DNA from: an uncultured delta proteobacterium
GTDB taxonomy: Bacteria; Bdellovibrionota_C; UBA2361; OMII01
Assembly (NCBI GenBank): GCA_903920005.1
Contig: CAIXKI010000126.1
Span: forward strand, 1 to 37,136
Direction of reading: 5' to 3'
DNA length: 37,136 bases
Positions 17,029-27,045 of this stretch are shown in pieces. The notes beneath the pieces were generated by a model, which was not told where the DNA came from, searched no databases, and worked only from the letters and a program-made list of their open reading frames with translations. The stretch's first letter is position 1. The number at the start of each line of letters is the position of its first letter. A program made the translations under genes and the position numbers.

Positions 17029-17331
17029 ATGAGCAGCAAGAAGAACAAGATTCGGCCGTTGCAAGACCGCATCATCGTTGAGCGTTTGGCTCCAGAAGAG
17101 AAATCGCTCGGTGGAATTATCCTTCCAGACAACGCACAAGAGCGCCCACAGCGCGGACGTGTTGTTGCCGTTGGCAAGGGCAAGGTTCGCGAGGATGGCT
17201 CTGTTCATCCTGTAGACGTTAAAGAGGGAGACGAGATCCTCTTTGGTAAGTACAGCGGCACCGAAGTTAAGGTCGAAGGCGCTGAGCTTTTGATCATGCG
17301 TGAAGACGATGTTCTTGGAGTTGTTCTCTAA
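17029..17331 (+). CDS. groES: Co-chaperonin GroES
   Basis: 100 residues, the usual size. The heptameric lid of the GroEL folding chamber. The start [13 protein letters not shown], the mobile loop [21 protein letters not shown] and the C-terminal [25 protein letters not shown] are typical. ATG 17029 is preceded by GGAGGTAAAGG. It lies 49 bases before groEL in the standard operon, behind a heat-shock-type promoter. Codon choice is strongly biased, as expected for high expression. Confidence 0.98.
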   Translation: MSSKKNKIRPLQDRIIVERLAPEEKSLGGIILPDNAQERPQRGRVVAVGKGKVREDGSVHPVDVKEGDEILFGKYSGTEVKVEGAELLIMREDDVLGVVL

Positions 17332-17368
17332 TCGGAACAACCCTGAGCTAAACGTTTTTAACTAATAA

Positions 17369-19024
<1,656 letters not shown>

Positions 19025-19037
19025 CCCGCTCCCCTTC

Positions 19038-19102
19038 ATCCGCCCCCTGAGGGGGGCGAGATGAAGGGAACGAGGGTATCTCGCCCCCTTCAGGGGGCGG
19101 AT
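19038..19102. repeat. Long near-perfect inverted repeat behind groEL
   Basis: Two 25-base arms at 19038-19062 and 19078-19102 are complementary with one mismatch, with a 15-base loop. Each arm is itself a palindrome around CGCCCCCTGA/GGGGGCG. It resembles an intergenic REP-like element and might stabilise the groESL mRNA 3' end. Confidence 0.88.
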
Positions 19103-19152
19103 TATCCGTCGGAGCGAAAGCAAAGGCGGATAGCTTCGCTAACCAAACCATA

Positions 19153-19183
19153 AAGCCTCGCACGAAAGTGCGAGGCTTTTTTA
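19153..19183 (+). terminator. Rho-independent terminator of groESL
   Basis: Perfect 11-bp stem AAGCCTCGCAC at 19153-19163 with complement at 19168-19178, a GAAA tetraloop and a T run to 19182. Strong intrinsic terminator. Confidence 0.95.
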
Positions 19184-19225
19184 TTCCACTACCCTCCTTC
19201 ACTTTCCGCACTTCCGCTACCTTCT

Positions 19226-19568
19226 CCAAGGAACTCCCACTTGTAAGCAAAGTGCTACCCATATTCAGAGCCTCATACTACTTCTGCGCGTGCAGCGACT
19301 TAACACTTTTGTACGAGGCTTATAATTTCAGTTTTCAGTGTGAAGTGCCCCTTGTACGGGGCCTCTTCCTTAAAACTCACCGATGACGCCTAAGGCTTAT
19401 CGTCTCTCGTTCGAGCGGTAATCATAACCCATCGACCAATACTCGGCTTCTCAAGCCGGTCCTCTCGGTAATATTAGTGGAACTTGTGAGCAGTTTTGAT
19501 GGGTTAAAAAATGGGTCGTACGCTCAATCGGACATTTGCATCTCGGACACAGGTAGAATCCCTATCTC
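19226..19568 (+). repeat. Dispersed repeat, copy A
   Basis: About 343 bases, homologous along the whole length to copy B, which lies in inverted orientation at 20575-20945. The core is GGAACTCCCACTTGTAAGC, AGTGCTACCC, ACTACTTCTGCGC and AGCGACTTA. Then come GATGACGCCTAAGGCTTAT and a CGGCTT-CTC-AAGCCG hairpin (about 19444-19458). The end reads GTTAAAAAATGGG followed by CGTACGCTC. Part of the middle present in B (about 30 bases) is missing here. No coding content is clear apart from a short frame at its end. Confidence 0.88.
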
Positions 19569-19585
19569 AAAAAGTCTCGGAGGCT

Positions 19586-20530
19586 CTACACGCCGGAGCG
19601 TTTCACGATGACTTTTTCGCGGATGTACATAGAGTGCTTGAGCACTCGTTTTCCGAGGGCCATTACAAGCGCGTCCTCCACTTCAAGCAGCTCCCGCAAC
19701 GACTCGGCGGCTATCAAGATTTTGAAGTCCCAATTTCCGACTCCTGAGATTAATCCCTCAACATTCGGGTTCTTCGCGCATATCGATACGATACCGTCTT
19801 CTATTTCGCGAGTACGAGACCTCAGCTGAATCACAAGTTGAGCCTGAAAGAGATTTAGGGGGAGACGAAAGAAGTACCCTTCATCAGATATCACCCCGTC
19901 CGCGCGCAATCTCTCGAATCGGTATTTAACGGTCGACGCAGACACACCAAGCTTCGTTGCCAAACTCCCAAAAGAACTCACGTTCGGCGACCCGAAAGCG
20001 TGGATAATTCTGCGATCCAGCAGATCAATAGAGACGTTTTGCGACACGGTGGTAAAGTGCGCGATCGGCGACGAAGAAAACGTTTCCGTGAGACATCGCA
20101 ACCCCCAATGCATTACCTCGCCTTCGACCGCTATAACTACATTCCGCGGAGTCGTTCCAACTTCATCACCCAAGGCTCTAAACAACTTCCACATCGTCGA
20201 ATAGTCCTGAACGGCAAGCGTCATTTCGTACTTCTGTGCACCGATATTTTTGGTGAGCCATGCTACCTCCTCTTTATTTTTGAGAAACTCCTCCCCTTTT
20301 CTCGCTCGCGACGCTGGAAGGTCAAAAAAAAGATTAAAGATCTGGTATCCGAGGGCACGTTGATTCACCAAAATCGATTTTTCAAGACTCTTTGACTCAA
20401 CCAATTTATCGAGCTGATATCGTACCGAGTGTGGGCGAACGCGGAGACGCTTCGCAAGTTGCGAAACTGTCACATTGCCCTGTGTGGTTAGTATTCCGAC
20501 GATCTTTTTCTGCAACTCATTACCATCCAT
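19586..20530 (-). CDS. Tandem Lrp/AsnC-like transcriptional regulator
   Basis: 314 residues with two winged-helix units. HTH1 is about residues 7-47 (VTVSQLAKRLRVRPHSVRYQ) and HTH2 about 171-210 (SSFGSLATKLGVSASTVKYR). Each is followed by an alpha/beta domain; the second (222-312, with SGVGNWDFKILI) looks like the Lrp RAM effector domain. Typical Lrp proteins are about 150 residues, so this is an internally duplicated form. The arrangement also recalls siroheme-decarboxylase-like fusions, but their motifs are not evident. ATG 20530 has AGGA about nine bases upstream. The gene is enclosed by an inverted pair of repeats and is divergent from the 21145-25216 cluster, which it might control. Confidence 0.78.
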   Translation of the reverse strand: MDGNELQKKIVGILTTQGNVTVSQLAKRLRVRPHSVRYQLDKLVESKSLEKSILVNQRALGYQIFNLFFDLPASRARKGEEFLKNKEEVAWLTKNIGAQKYEMTLAVQDYSTMWKLFRALGDEVGTTPRNVVIAVEGEVMHWGLRCLTETFSSSPIAHFTTVSQNVSIDLLDRRIIHAFGSPNVSSFGSLATKLGVSASTVKYRFERLRADGVISDEGYFFRLPLNLFQAQLVIQLRSRTREIEDGIVSICAKNPNVEGLISGVGNWDFKILIAAESLRELLEVEDALVMALGKRVLKHSMYIREKVIVKRSGV

Positions 20531-20574
20531 AATTCATTCTTCCTAGTTCCGAGATTGCGCCCCCCCACTCTTTC

Positions 20575-20945
20575 ATAAGGAATCTTCTTGTGTCGGAGAT
20601 ACAAGAATTCTACCGAGCGTACGCCCCATTTTTTAACACATCAAAACTACTCATACGTTCCACTAGTATAACCTAGAGGACCGGCTTGAGAAGCCGAGTA
20701 TTGATCGATGGTTTATCGATGACCGCTCGAACGAGAGACTATAAGCCTTAGGCGTCATCGGTGAATTTCAAGGAAGAGGCTTATAATAACGGGGGCTTGA
20801 GAAACGAAGCCCCTAAAGACTCAAGCGGACCGCCTCGAGAACTGAAAGCATAAGCCTCATACAAAGGGGTTAAAACGCTGCACGCGCAGAAGTGGTATGA
20901 GGCTCTGAATATGGCAAGCACTTTACTCATACGTAGGTGTTCCTC
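20575..20945 (-). repeat. Dispersed repeat, copy B (inverted relative to copy A)
   Basis: About 371 bases read on the minus strand from GAGGAACACCTACG at 20945 to CCTTAT at 20575, ending 45 bases before the regulator start. It shares the full length of copy A and includes an extra GC-rich middle also found in copy C. An 18-codon frame inside it (20629-20573, MGRTLGRILVSPTQEDSL) has a counterpart at the same place in copy A. It probably holds the regulator promoter. The remaining gap up to 21145 shows a TATACT at 21114-21119 as a possible -10 for the cluster. Confidence 0.88.
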
Positions 20946-21144
20946 ATCAACGCTAGCACCTGTTCTTGTAGACGGGTCTGCTGCTTAGGACGGGTTCGCA
21001 CAAGGGGTCACCACGCAACTTTCCCTTCCCCGTGGCAGGTTACATTAAAAGGAACCCGGAATGCGCGATGCGACTTAGCGGAATGCATGATTCCATCCGA
21101 GCGATTTCAGTTCTATACTAAGAGCAGATATCCCGATTTAATAG

Positions 21145-21732
21145 ATGCGTATGAAGCCGCTTGATTCCGAATCAGCCAACATCGACCCTGAGATCTCAGT
21201 GTTCCTTCTTCTCTGCGCAGAACATCAGCGACTCGTGGAAGGGATTGCGGTGAGATGTCGCGAGGTAGTTCCTTCAGATCCCTTTATCCCCCACATGACA
21301 ACATATTTCGGTCTAGGAGCCCCGGTCCTCGGTAGGCAGGGTCTCGTTGAGCGTATTGCTCACGTGACGGGGCCTGTCTCTCAACAGATCGATGGGATTG
21401 GCGGTGAATCAAGGTTTTGGAGAGCCTCCTACATAGCGCTCCGCGGGGGACCTCAGCTTGAGGCGATAGATGCCGCTCTTAAACGAGAGATTACTCCCTA
21501 TGGGCCCTATTCCCTCTTCCCGCACCTTTCTCTCGTCTACTCGAACGAGATAACGAGTTTTCAACAGGCGACTTGTAGACTCATTGCTGAGAGCGCCCTG
21601 CGGGAGGCTAGAGTTAGTGAGCTGATTTTTGATAGAGTCGGTCTCTTCCAACGCCACTCTCCTGACGGGGCATGGGAAGACGTGAGCCGCTGGCGCGAGA
21701 TATGCTCCGCATCTTTTCACGGCGCGCGGTGA
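21145..21732 (+). CDS. 2H phosphoesterase, cyclic-phosphodiesterase-like
   Basis: 195 residues; a second in-frame ATG is at 21151 and neither has a clear ribosome site. Two H-x-T/S motifs mark the 2H superfamily (2'-5' RNA ligase/cyclic phosphodiesterase): H50-M-T52 in IPHMTTYFG and H127-L-S129 in FPHLSLVYSN, about 75 residues apart as expected. The second motif context fits the CPDase branch, which opens 2',3'- or 1'',2''-cyclic phosphates. First gene of a collinear cluster; the next gene begins 18 bases later. Confidence 0.78.
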   Translation: MRMKPLDSESANIDPEISVFLLLCAEHQRLVEGIAVRCREVVPSDPFIPHMTTYFGLGAPVLGRQGLVERIAHVTGPVSQQIDGIGGESRFWRASYIALRGGPQLEAIDAALKREITPYGPYSLFPHLSLVYSNEITSFQQATCRLIAESALREARVSELIFDRVGLFQRHSPDGAWEDVSRWREICSASFHGAR

Positions 21733-21750
21733 GGAGCAGACAGGATAATC

Positions 21751-22629
21751 ATGATGGTTATGAAAAAGAATAGCATGGTCGATAACGCAACGCTGTCGAC
21801 AGAGCGTTCTCAAGGGCTCTCTCGAAAGCTTGAAGCGTGCCTTATGACACTCGCGCCAACGCTTATGGCGAACGTCCCCGAAAACGCGAACTTTTCTCAG
21901 AACCCCGATAGCGTTGAAGAGCACCACGTCGATTGGCACCAATACGGCATCATCACGCACACGAAAAAGGTTCGCGAGGCGTATACCAGCGAGCTGATGC
22001 CGCTTCTTCAGTCCTGGGGCCTTGGTGAAAAGGTGGCAGCCCACCTCTCACAACGCGCCCCGTCAGGATGGTCCCGTGGTGAATTACTAGAAGTCAGCAT
22101 TCCTGTGCACGATCTTGGAAAGTTTTCTCGAACGCACTATTGGAAGGATGGCAAGGCCTATCCCGATTATGTGGGGCATGAGGCACTCTCGGAGAAGATC
22201 GTTCTTACACAGAATACAGTAAAGGAGATCTTAGCCAGCGGTGGTTTAACTCCAGCAGACATTGCGCACGTTGCGGCACTTGCCGGCCTGCACTTCGAAC
22301 TTGGAAAGGTTCGAGATGTTGCGCGAAGTCGGGAAGGATACAATCTTGCGTTCTCAAAGAGCGTTAGCGCTCGCGAAATCTTCGATGAATTACAAGCTCG
22401 CCATCCGGAGTATGCGCCTGAAATCGGCCTCTGGTACATCGTAGATTCGATGGGAAAGATCTCTCTACGTTGCGACGCCGATACGGATGAGGCGCTCGCC
22501 GCTTCTCGCCCGCAGCGAGAGGCGGAGATCGCTTCATCAGGCCTACGCCCCACGCTCGTAAACGCGTTGATGCAGTTCCCGGTAAACCTGCACGTAGCGC
22601 GAGAATACCTCCAGGCGGTTCTCAAATAG
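21751..22629 (+). CDS. HD-domain phosphohydrolase-like protein
   Basis: 292 residues. Metal-binding pattern of the HD superfamily is visible: H70 in GIITHTKKV, H120-D121 in SIPVHDLGKFSRTHYW, H143 in GHEALSE, H181 in AGLHFELG, and D232 in LWYIVDSMGK. HD enzymes cleave phosphate esters, nucleotides or cyclic dinucleotides; the substrate here is unknown. Several ATGs crowd the start (21751, 21754, 21760); AGGA lies seven bases before the first. It is 18 bases after the 2H gene, so co-expression is likely. Confidence 0.75.
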   Translation: MMVMKKNSMVDNATLSTERSQGLSRKLEACLMTLAPTLMANVPENANFSQNPDSVEEHHVDWHQYGIITHTKKVREAYTSELMPLLQSWGLGEKVAAHLSQRAPSGWSRGELLEVSIPVHDLGKFSRTHYWKDGKAYPDYVGHEALSEKIVLTQNTVKEILASGGLTPADIAHVAALAGLHFELGKVRDVARSREGYNLAFSKSVSAREIFDELQARHPEYAPEIGLWYIVDSMGKISLRCDADTDEALAASRPQREAEIASSGLRPTLVNALMQFPVNLHVAREYLQAVLK

Positions 22630-22765
22630 TCGCTTTCTGTCGCTTTTAGCTCTGATCGGAACACCCCAATCAGAGGGGCAAAACCAAGTCGGGCACCCGT
22701 TTTGCTTACCACGGACAACACAGCTACCATGCGGTCGCCTAGACTTGAAATGGAGTATTCCGGAC

Positions 22766-23827
22766 ATGGATCCACGCACCGCTTCAGATCCCGCTCTCAG
22801 TAATCAAACAGCCCAACAACTGACCGAACAATTGAAACCGCCGACCCGAACAGGCGAAGCTGTTACTGGCTCCGAAGAGTCATTTCAGGCAAAGATCCTT
22901 ACCGTGAACGGTGGGACTGAAGTAGCGAAGGTCTACGAGCGAATCCACCTCTTCGATCTCGTTGATTTGCGCGATGAGGCTCAACGCGACGCTCTCATGA
23001 ATCGTGAAGTGGCATGCCTCAACGCGCTCTCTCCCTCCATGAATGCACGCGTAGAGACAGTGATGTTAGACGACGGGAGCACTGAGAAGGCCATTGTGAT
23101 GAAGCGGCATGACGCACAAGGGTTTCTCTTTAGACGGATAGCTAACGAAGAGACTCTAAACCCAGAGCAGCTCGGAAAATTAGCTGAGACGATTGCGAAC
23201 TTCCACTTTAATCCGGAATCGTGCCCTGTTCAGACCGAAGGCTTAATCAATTTTCTGACAGAGCTCTTGGCAACTGAGAAGAATCTTCTCTCCGCTCGCG
23301 TGGCGAATGATCCCAAACTGCTTGACAAGGTTCAGCGTTGGTTTGCGACCATGGACGAATTCATCGCTGACAACGCCGACAAGTTCGATGTTGTTGGACA
23401 GTATCTCCGCGAGCCGGTACTCGGACACGGCGACCTCAAATCACTCAACATGGTGTTTGACGAAGCGGGAGGTGTGCACGTTCTTGACGTTGCGCCGTTG
23501 ACGCTTTGGCAGGTAAATACTCGCCGAATGGACGCGATGTTCTTCGCCGCGGAGATGAGGTTAGTCGGACGAGAGGCGGAGGCAACCGCCTTCTTTGAAC
23601 GGTATGACCAGGAGTACAGAGATCGACAAGCTAATGCGGGACGGAGATACAACAACGACGATGTCGTAGGCAAGACGGTAGAGCACCTCGATACGATATC
23701 GGAGTTCTATCGGTACATCATCTTTTTCCGTCTCACCTTCTTGGGTGTAAACCCTGAGCGAGCACCGCGTTGTACGGAACTTCTCGATAAGGTGGTGGAT
23801 CGCGCAGCCAAGAGCCTATACCAATAA
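22766..23827 (+). CDS. APH-like small-molecule kinase
   Basis: 353 residues from ATG 22766; the frame is open from TTG 22745. The catalytic core of the aminoglycoside/choline kinase fold is clear: VLGHGDLKSLNMVFDE with catalytic Asp (residue 223) and Asn228, then HVLDVAPL with the Mg-binding Asp241. An upstream VAKVYE Lys is a candidate ATP-binding residue. The substrate is not evident; the family phosphorylates hydroxyls on sugars, antibiotics or amino alcohols. A small CTCTGAT/ATCAGAG hairpin lies in the 136-base gap before it (22650-22675). The next gene starts 12 bases later. Confidence 0.8.
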   Translation: MDPRTASDPALSNQTAQQLTEQLKPPTRTGEAVTGSEESFQAKILTVNGGTEVAKVYERIHLFDLVDLRDEAQRDALMNREVACLNALSPSMNARVETVMLDDGSTEKAIVMKRHDAQGFLFRRIANEETLNPEQLGKLAETIANFHFNPESCPVQTEGLINFLTELLATEKNLLSARVANDPKLLDKVQRWFATMDEFIADNADKFDVVGQYLREPVLGHGDLKSLNMVFDEAGGVHVLDVAPLTLWQVNTRRMDAMFFAAEMRLVGREAEATAFFERYDQEYRDRQANAGRRYNNDDVVGKTVEHLDTISEFYRYIIFFRLTFLGVNPERAPRCTELLDKVVDRAAKSLYQ

Positions 23828-23839
23828 AGGGCAGTTCAT

Positions 23840-25216
23840 ATGGGAGCTAACGACCTTTCAGTGAGTGTTCAATGTGGTCGGGCAACCCGTGGTCAAGCAG
23901 ATGCGGCACTCGGTCTCTCCGATCTCGCCCCGACGGGAGTTCAGGAGGCTAGGCTCTCCCTTCTTCGCCCAGTAACAACATCAGACATACGAGACGCGCT
24001 TAAGGATTTCGATATCTCGTTCATTTGGCGCTCGGATAAGTATGAGCCTGAGCGACGGGGAATAAGAACCTGCCTGAGCCAGCGAGACGGTCTCGGTTCA
24101 GATCTTAAGATGACCTATTCAGCAGCGTATCTTGCGGTTACCACTGGATCCACTCTGTACCTCCCAAGTGAGGGGGACCCAACTTTGATGGACTACCTCC
24201 AACGAAGCGGTCTACTTCCGGGAGGATTCGTCGCGAGCGGAAACTTCGACGAAATGATGAAGAAGGCCACTGCCAGAGGGAAGAAAGTGTATTCCGTGGA
24301 CGATCTCGGAGAACACCGTGACGCTATATCAGCGGTTTCCCAAGAGGCGATGGAGTTCGTAAATAAGAAATCGAATGTTGCTATCCTTGCCGGTCCGTAC
24401 GCCCCACCAGAGGAGATTATCTCGGTTGAGAGTCTCTCTGGGGATATCTATGACCGCATGAAGCCATCAAGCGGGATCCTGTATCTCAAGACGTGTACCG
24501 GAGAAGGAGCAGGTATCGGCGTTATCCGTGTTACGAGCGCTCAAGAGATGGACGCCACGATCGCTAAGCTACAGGCAACACGTCCTTCCGACGAGTCGAT
24601 CATCGTTCAGCCCGAGATTAAGGGTAAAAACTTTCGATTCCAAATCTTCCTCAATCCGAACAAACTCGACTCCGTTCCCGTGGTATCGCTTACGGAGCAG
24701 ATCGTTGCGGATGATGGGATCCAATACACGGGGAGTCGCCCCATTCCAGTCACTTCGGCTAATCTCGCCATTATCGGCGATGCAATTGTAGAGTTCGCTC
24801 AAAACATCCGCTCTCGTTTTCCTCACGCCGTAGGGTTCGCATCGTGCGATTTCTTCCGAACGGAGAGTGGTAAGACGGTCTTATTCGACCCGGCGCTTCG
24901 TCCGACCGGCAACACTGCGTCATTTATGATTCGACTCAACCTTGAGGAGCGAGGGGTGGCGGCTATTGTCGCAGACTATAAGCGAATCAAGTTGAAGGCT
25001 CCGGGCCTACCATTTTCAGAAATTGAGAGAGTTTTGGGCCCCCTCGTTGACGCTCAAGCTGTGCTCAAGAGTGGCGTTGGTGTGCTGCCATGGGGATACA
25101 ACCAGTATCAGGGAGAAGGCACCTTCATGATCGTGGGGCGTGATCAGGTGCAGGTCGATCTCTTATGGGAAGGCGTCCAGAACACTCTTCGCGAGAATTT
25201 CCCACCGCAGGCGTAA
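23840..25216 (+). CDS. ATP-grasp ligase-like protein
   Basis: 458 residues. The ATP-grasp layout is seen in the second half: LYLKTCTGEGAGIGVIRV (residues 215-231; Lys217 and the glycine-rich loop), IIVQPEIKGKNFRFQIFL (254-271), and LFDPALRPTGNTASF (348-362) in place of the usual D-x-N-P-R/G metal-binding segment. The N-terminal 200 residues would hold the pre-ATP-grasp and substrate part. Such enzymes join a carboxylate to an amine or thiol with ATP. Substrates are unknown. It follows the kinase at 12 bases and ends two bases from the end of the convergent nucleotidyltransferase gene. Confidence 0.78.
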   Translation: MGANDLSVSVQCGRATRGQADAALGLSDLAPTGVQEARLSLLRPVTTSDIRDALKDFDISFIWRSDKYEPERRGIRTCLSQRDGLGSDLKMTYSAAYLAVTTGSTLYLPSEGDPTLMDYLQRSGLLPGGFVASGNFDEMMKKATARGKKVYSVDDLGEHRDAISAVSQEAMEFVNKKSNVAILAGPYAPPEEIISVESLSGDIYDRMKPSSGILYLKTCTGEGAGIGVIRVTSAQEMDATIAKLQATRPSDESIIVQPEIKGKNFRFQIFLNPNKLDSVPVVSLTEQIVADDGIQYTGSRPIPVTSANLAIIGDAIVEFAQNIRSRFPHAVGFASCDFFRTESGKTVLFDPALRPTGNTASFMIRLNLEERGVAAIVADYKRIKLKAPGLPFSEIERVLGPLVDAQAVLKSGVGVLPWGYNQYQGEGTFMIVGRDQVQVDLLWEGVQNTLRENFPPQA

Positions 25217-25218
25217 CC

Positions 25219-26223
25219 CTACCGAAGAAGTTCGTTCGCCGCCGTTCGCAGTGCGCCTTTTAAGAGCTGAACGTTTTCCACGAGCTGAAGTTGGAGACGA
25301 CTACGCACGTCGTTGGGCGTTTGTTCCGTGAAAAAGGTAGCTAGAGTTGAGTCGTCAATCTTTGCCAGGCTCTCAGCCAGCCGCGCCGTGAGCGCAAGCT
25401 GTTTTAGTCCTGAACCTGAAAGAGTCCATAAAGGGGCCATGCTCCCCTCGGCGACCAATGAGGTGTGGCGCATCGACGCTGCGATAGCCTCGCGACGACT
25501 CGTCGGGAGGTCAGAGCCATCAAAAGAATCGCGGTGAGTTTGTTGGGCTATCACGCTGGCAATGGCGCTTGACGAAACCGGGCCAATGGCGAGAAGGAGC
25601 GCTGAGTCTACGATGTCGAATTTGTTCATATCAGAACCACGACCGAGACCGAGCTTCTCGCACAGGATAACTTCTCGCGAATTTAACTTTACCCCTTCGA
25701 ATGGCGCTCTCGGCGTCCTTGTCGGGTCCTGTGATGCCTCTAGCCCAAATTCGTACATATAATGACTCTGGTCCGGCGCAAAGCGACATATCGGAATTAG
25801 GTCAAGTTCAACATAGGCCTCAGCGAGCTTCATCTTTCCACGCCCTATCTTTGACCCGAAGGTGATGTGGCGATACTTCTCAAAGCTTTCGGTGAAGGTA
25901 GCAACCTGTTCACTCGCAAGGGTCAGTATTGCTAGGTGCTTGTTAGAACCAATGGGGTCAGATGTACACGTCCAGTCGATGTCGAGCGAAACGGGACGAA
26001 GCGCTAGGTGTTTTGCGTTATCACCAAGGTGTAGAAGGGTGTGATAATAACATGCAACCCCTCCCTTGACGTAGACCTCTTCATTAAGACGCGCAGCGAT
26101 AGCGCCGAGGCTTTTCAAAGCCTCTTCCACCACATGCGGCATCGGGTGTTGAACGGGAGCTAGCGCATCGCCAACGTTTTTTTGGGGGGAGGCTGAAAAC
26201 GGAGGCATTCGTCCCTCGCTCAT
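25219..26223 (-). CDS. AbiEii-like nucleotidyltransferase
   Basis: 334 residues from ATG 26223. Features of the minimal nucleotidyltransferase/AbiEii type are seen: YVKGGVACYYH (residues 51-61), then SLDIDWTCT with Asp81-x-Asp83, a possible third carboxylate in VELDLI (Asp141), and the EKLGLGRGSDMNKFDIVDSALLL segment (189-211), which resembles the K..R..KD.YDL motif of AbiEii. AbiEii members are toxins or antiphage factors that nucleotidylate tRNA; whether this one is so is unknown. The start overlaps the stop of a small upstream ORF as ATGA. Converges with the ATP-grasp gene, leaving only two bases. Confidence 0.72.
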   Translation of the reverse strand: MSEGRMPPFSASPQKNVGDALAPVQHPMPHVVEEALKSLGAIAARLNEEVYVKGGVACYYHTLLHLGDNAKHLALRPVSLDIDWTCTSDPIGSNKHLAILTLASEQVATFTESFEKYRHITFGSKIGRGKMKLAEAYVELDLIPICRFAPDQSHYMYEFGLEASQDPTRTPRAPFEGVKLNSREVILCEKLGLGRGSDMNKFDIVDSALLLAIGPVSSSAIASVIAQQTHRDSFDGSDLPTSRREAIAASMRHTSLVAEGSMAPLWTLSGSGLKQLALTARLAESLAKIDDSTLATFFTEQTPNDVRSRLQLQLVENVQLLKGALRTAANELLR

Positions 26224-26483
26224 CTTGATAGCCAATAACCGATAGTGTGCCCGCACTCTACACTCAATTCAACAGCGGCTCCTTGGAAAACGGTGCCAAT
26301 GAAGCCGGCTTTCCCATGATTATATCGGTAGTCCGCGTAGAGGAGGTTAGCGTTCGTGGCGTATTCAGAGAAAAGGAAGAAAATAGGTATCCGTTTGCCA
26401 GGAGAACGTTTTGCGATGACTTTTGAGGTAATGCACCGAAACTCCTCAGACTGGTGCGAGGGACAAGCCTCTATATCATCCAT
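26220..26483 (-). CDS. Small ORF overlapping the nucleotidyltransferase start
   Basis: 87 residues, no family recognised. Its TGA overlaps the downstream ATG (ATGA), and AGGG precedes its own ATG (26483) by four bases. The downstream gene has no ribosome site of its own, which fits translational coupling. By position it could be an antitoxin or accessory protein for the nucleotidyltransferase, but it is far shorter than an AbiEi antitoxin and lacks a visible helix-turn-helix. Could be a chance frame. Confidence 0.42.
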   Translation of the reverse strand: MDDIEACPSHQSEEFRCITSKVIAKRSPGKRIPIFFLFSEYATNANLLYADYRYNHGKAGFIGTVFQGAAVELSVECGHTIGYWLSR

Positions 26484-27045
26484 ATACCCTGCCCCCCCCT
26501 GCGGAATGGGAGCGTGAACGCGGGCGGCTATTTTCGCAACTTACCTCGCCCTCCTCCGCTCGTCTTGAATCCTTGAAATCCTACGCGGGGGCTCGAGACT
26601 ACCCATTTCGACCCTTATCTGATCGCATTCGGGAGATGGCGATTCGGCCGCCTACCGCAGATAAGCTACTTATAAAACGCGATCGATCTGCCTATCGTTA
26701 TGAACCTCCTAATCCACCCCACATAGCTCTTTTCCGTTCTGTAGCTGGCGTGCTTGAGCCAAATACGCTCCCCCACTAGATCTAAGGAATTTAATTTGCC
26801 CTCTACTTGAGTGCTTGAGTGATGAATCGAGCGGAGTTTGAAACGGTTTCACTCTCTCCAATCACAGATCCAGAGATCTACATCCTCAGGTGTCCACACC
26901 GGATAAGGTCCCACGGTGAATGACGATGCTAACCGATTGCATTTATGGGGATTTGATCGTGGTTGAGGTGCCCCTAGGGGGCACAGTATACTAACAACGG
27001 GTTTGAATAAGGTGTAGATCACAAGATCTGCACAATACTTATGTT
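26484..27045. other. Intergenic region with possible coding remnant
   Basis: 562 bases. On the plus strand a frame from about 26504 to the stop at 26779 reads like protein (EWERERGRLFSQL, then RDYPFRPLSDRIREMA, ending LEPNTLPH). It has no convincing start and may be the tail of a decayed gene. The rest (26780-27045) shows no gene. AGATCACAAGATCT at 27016-27029 is a small palindromic site just before the next gene. Confidence 0.3.
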
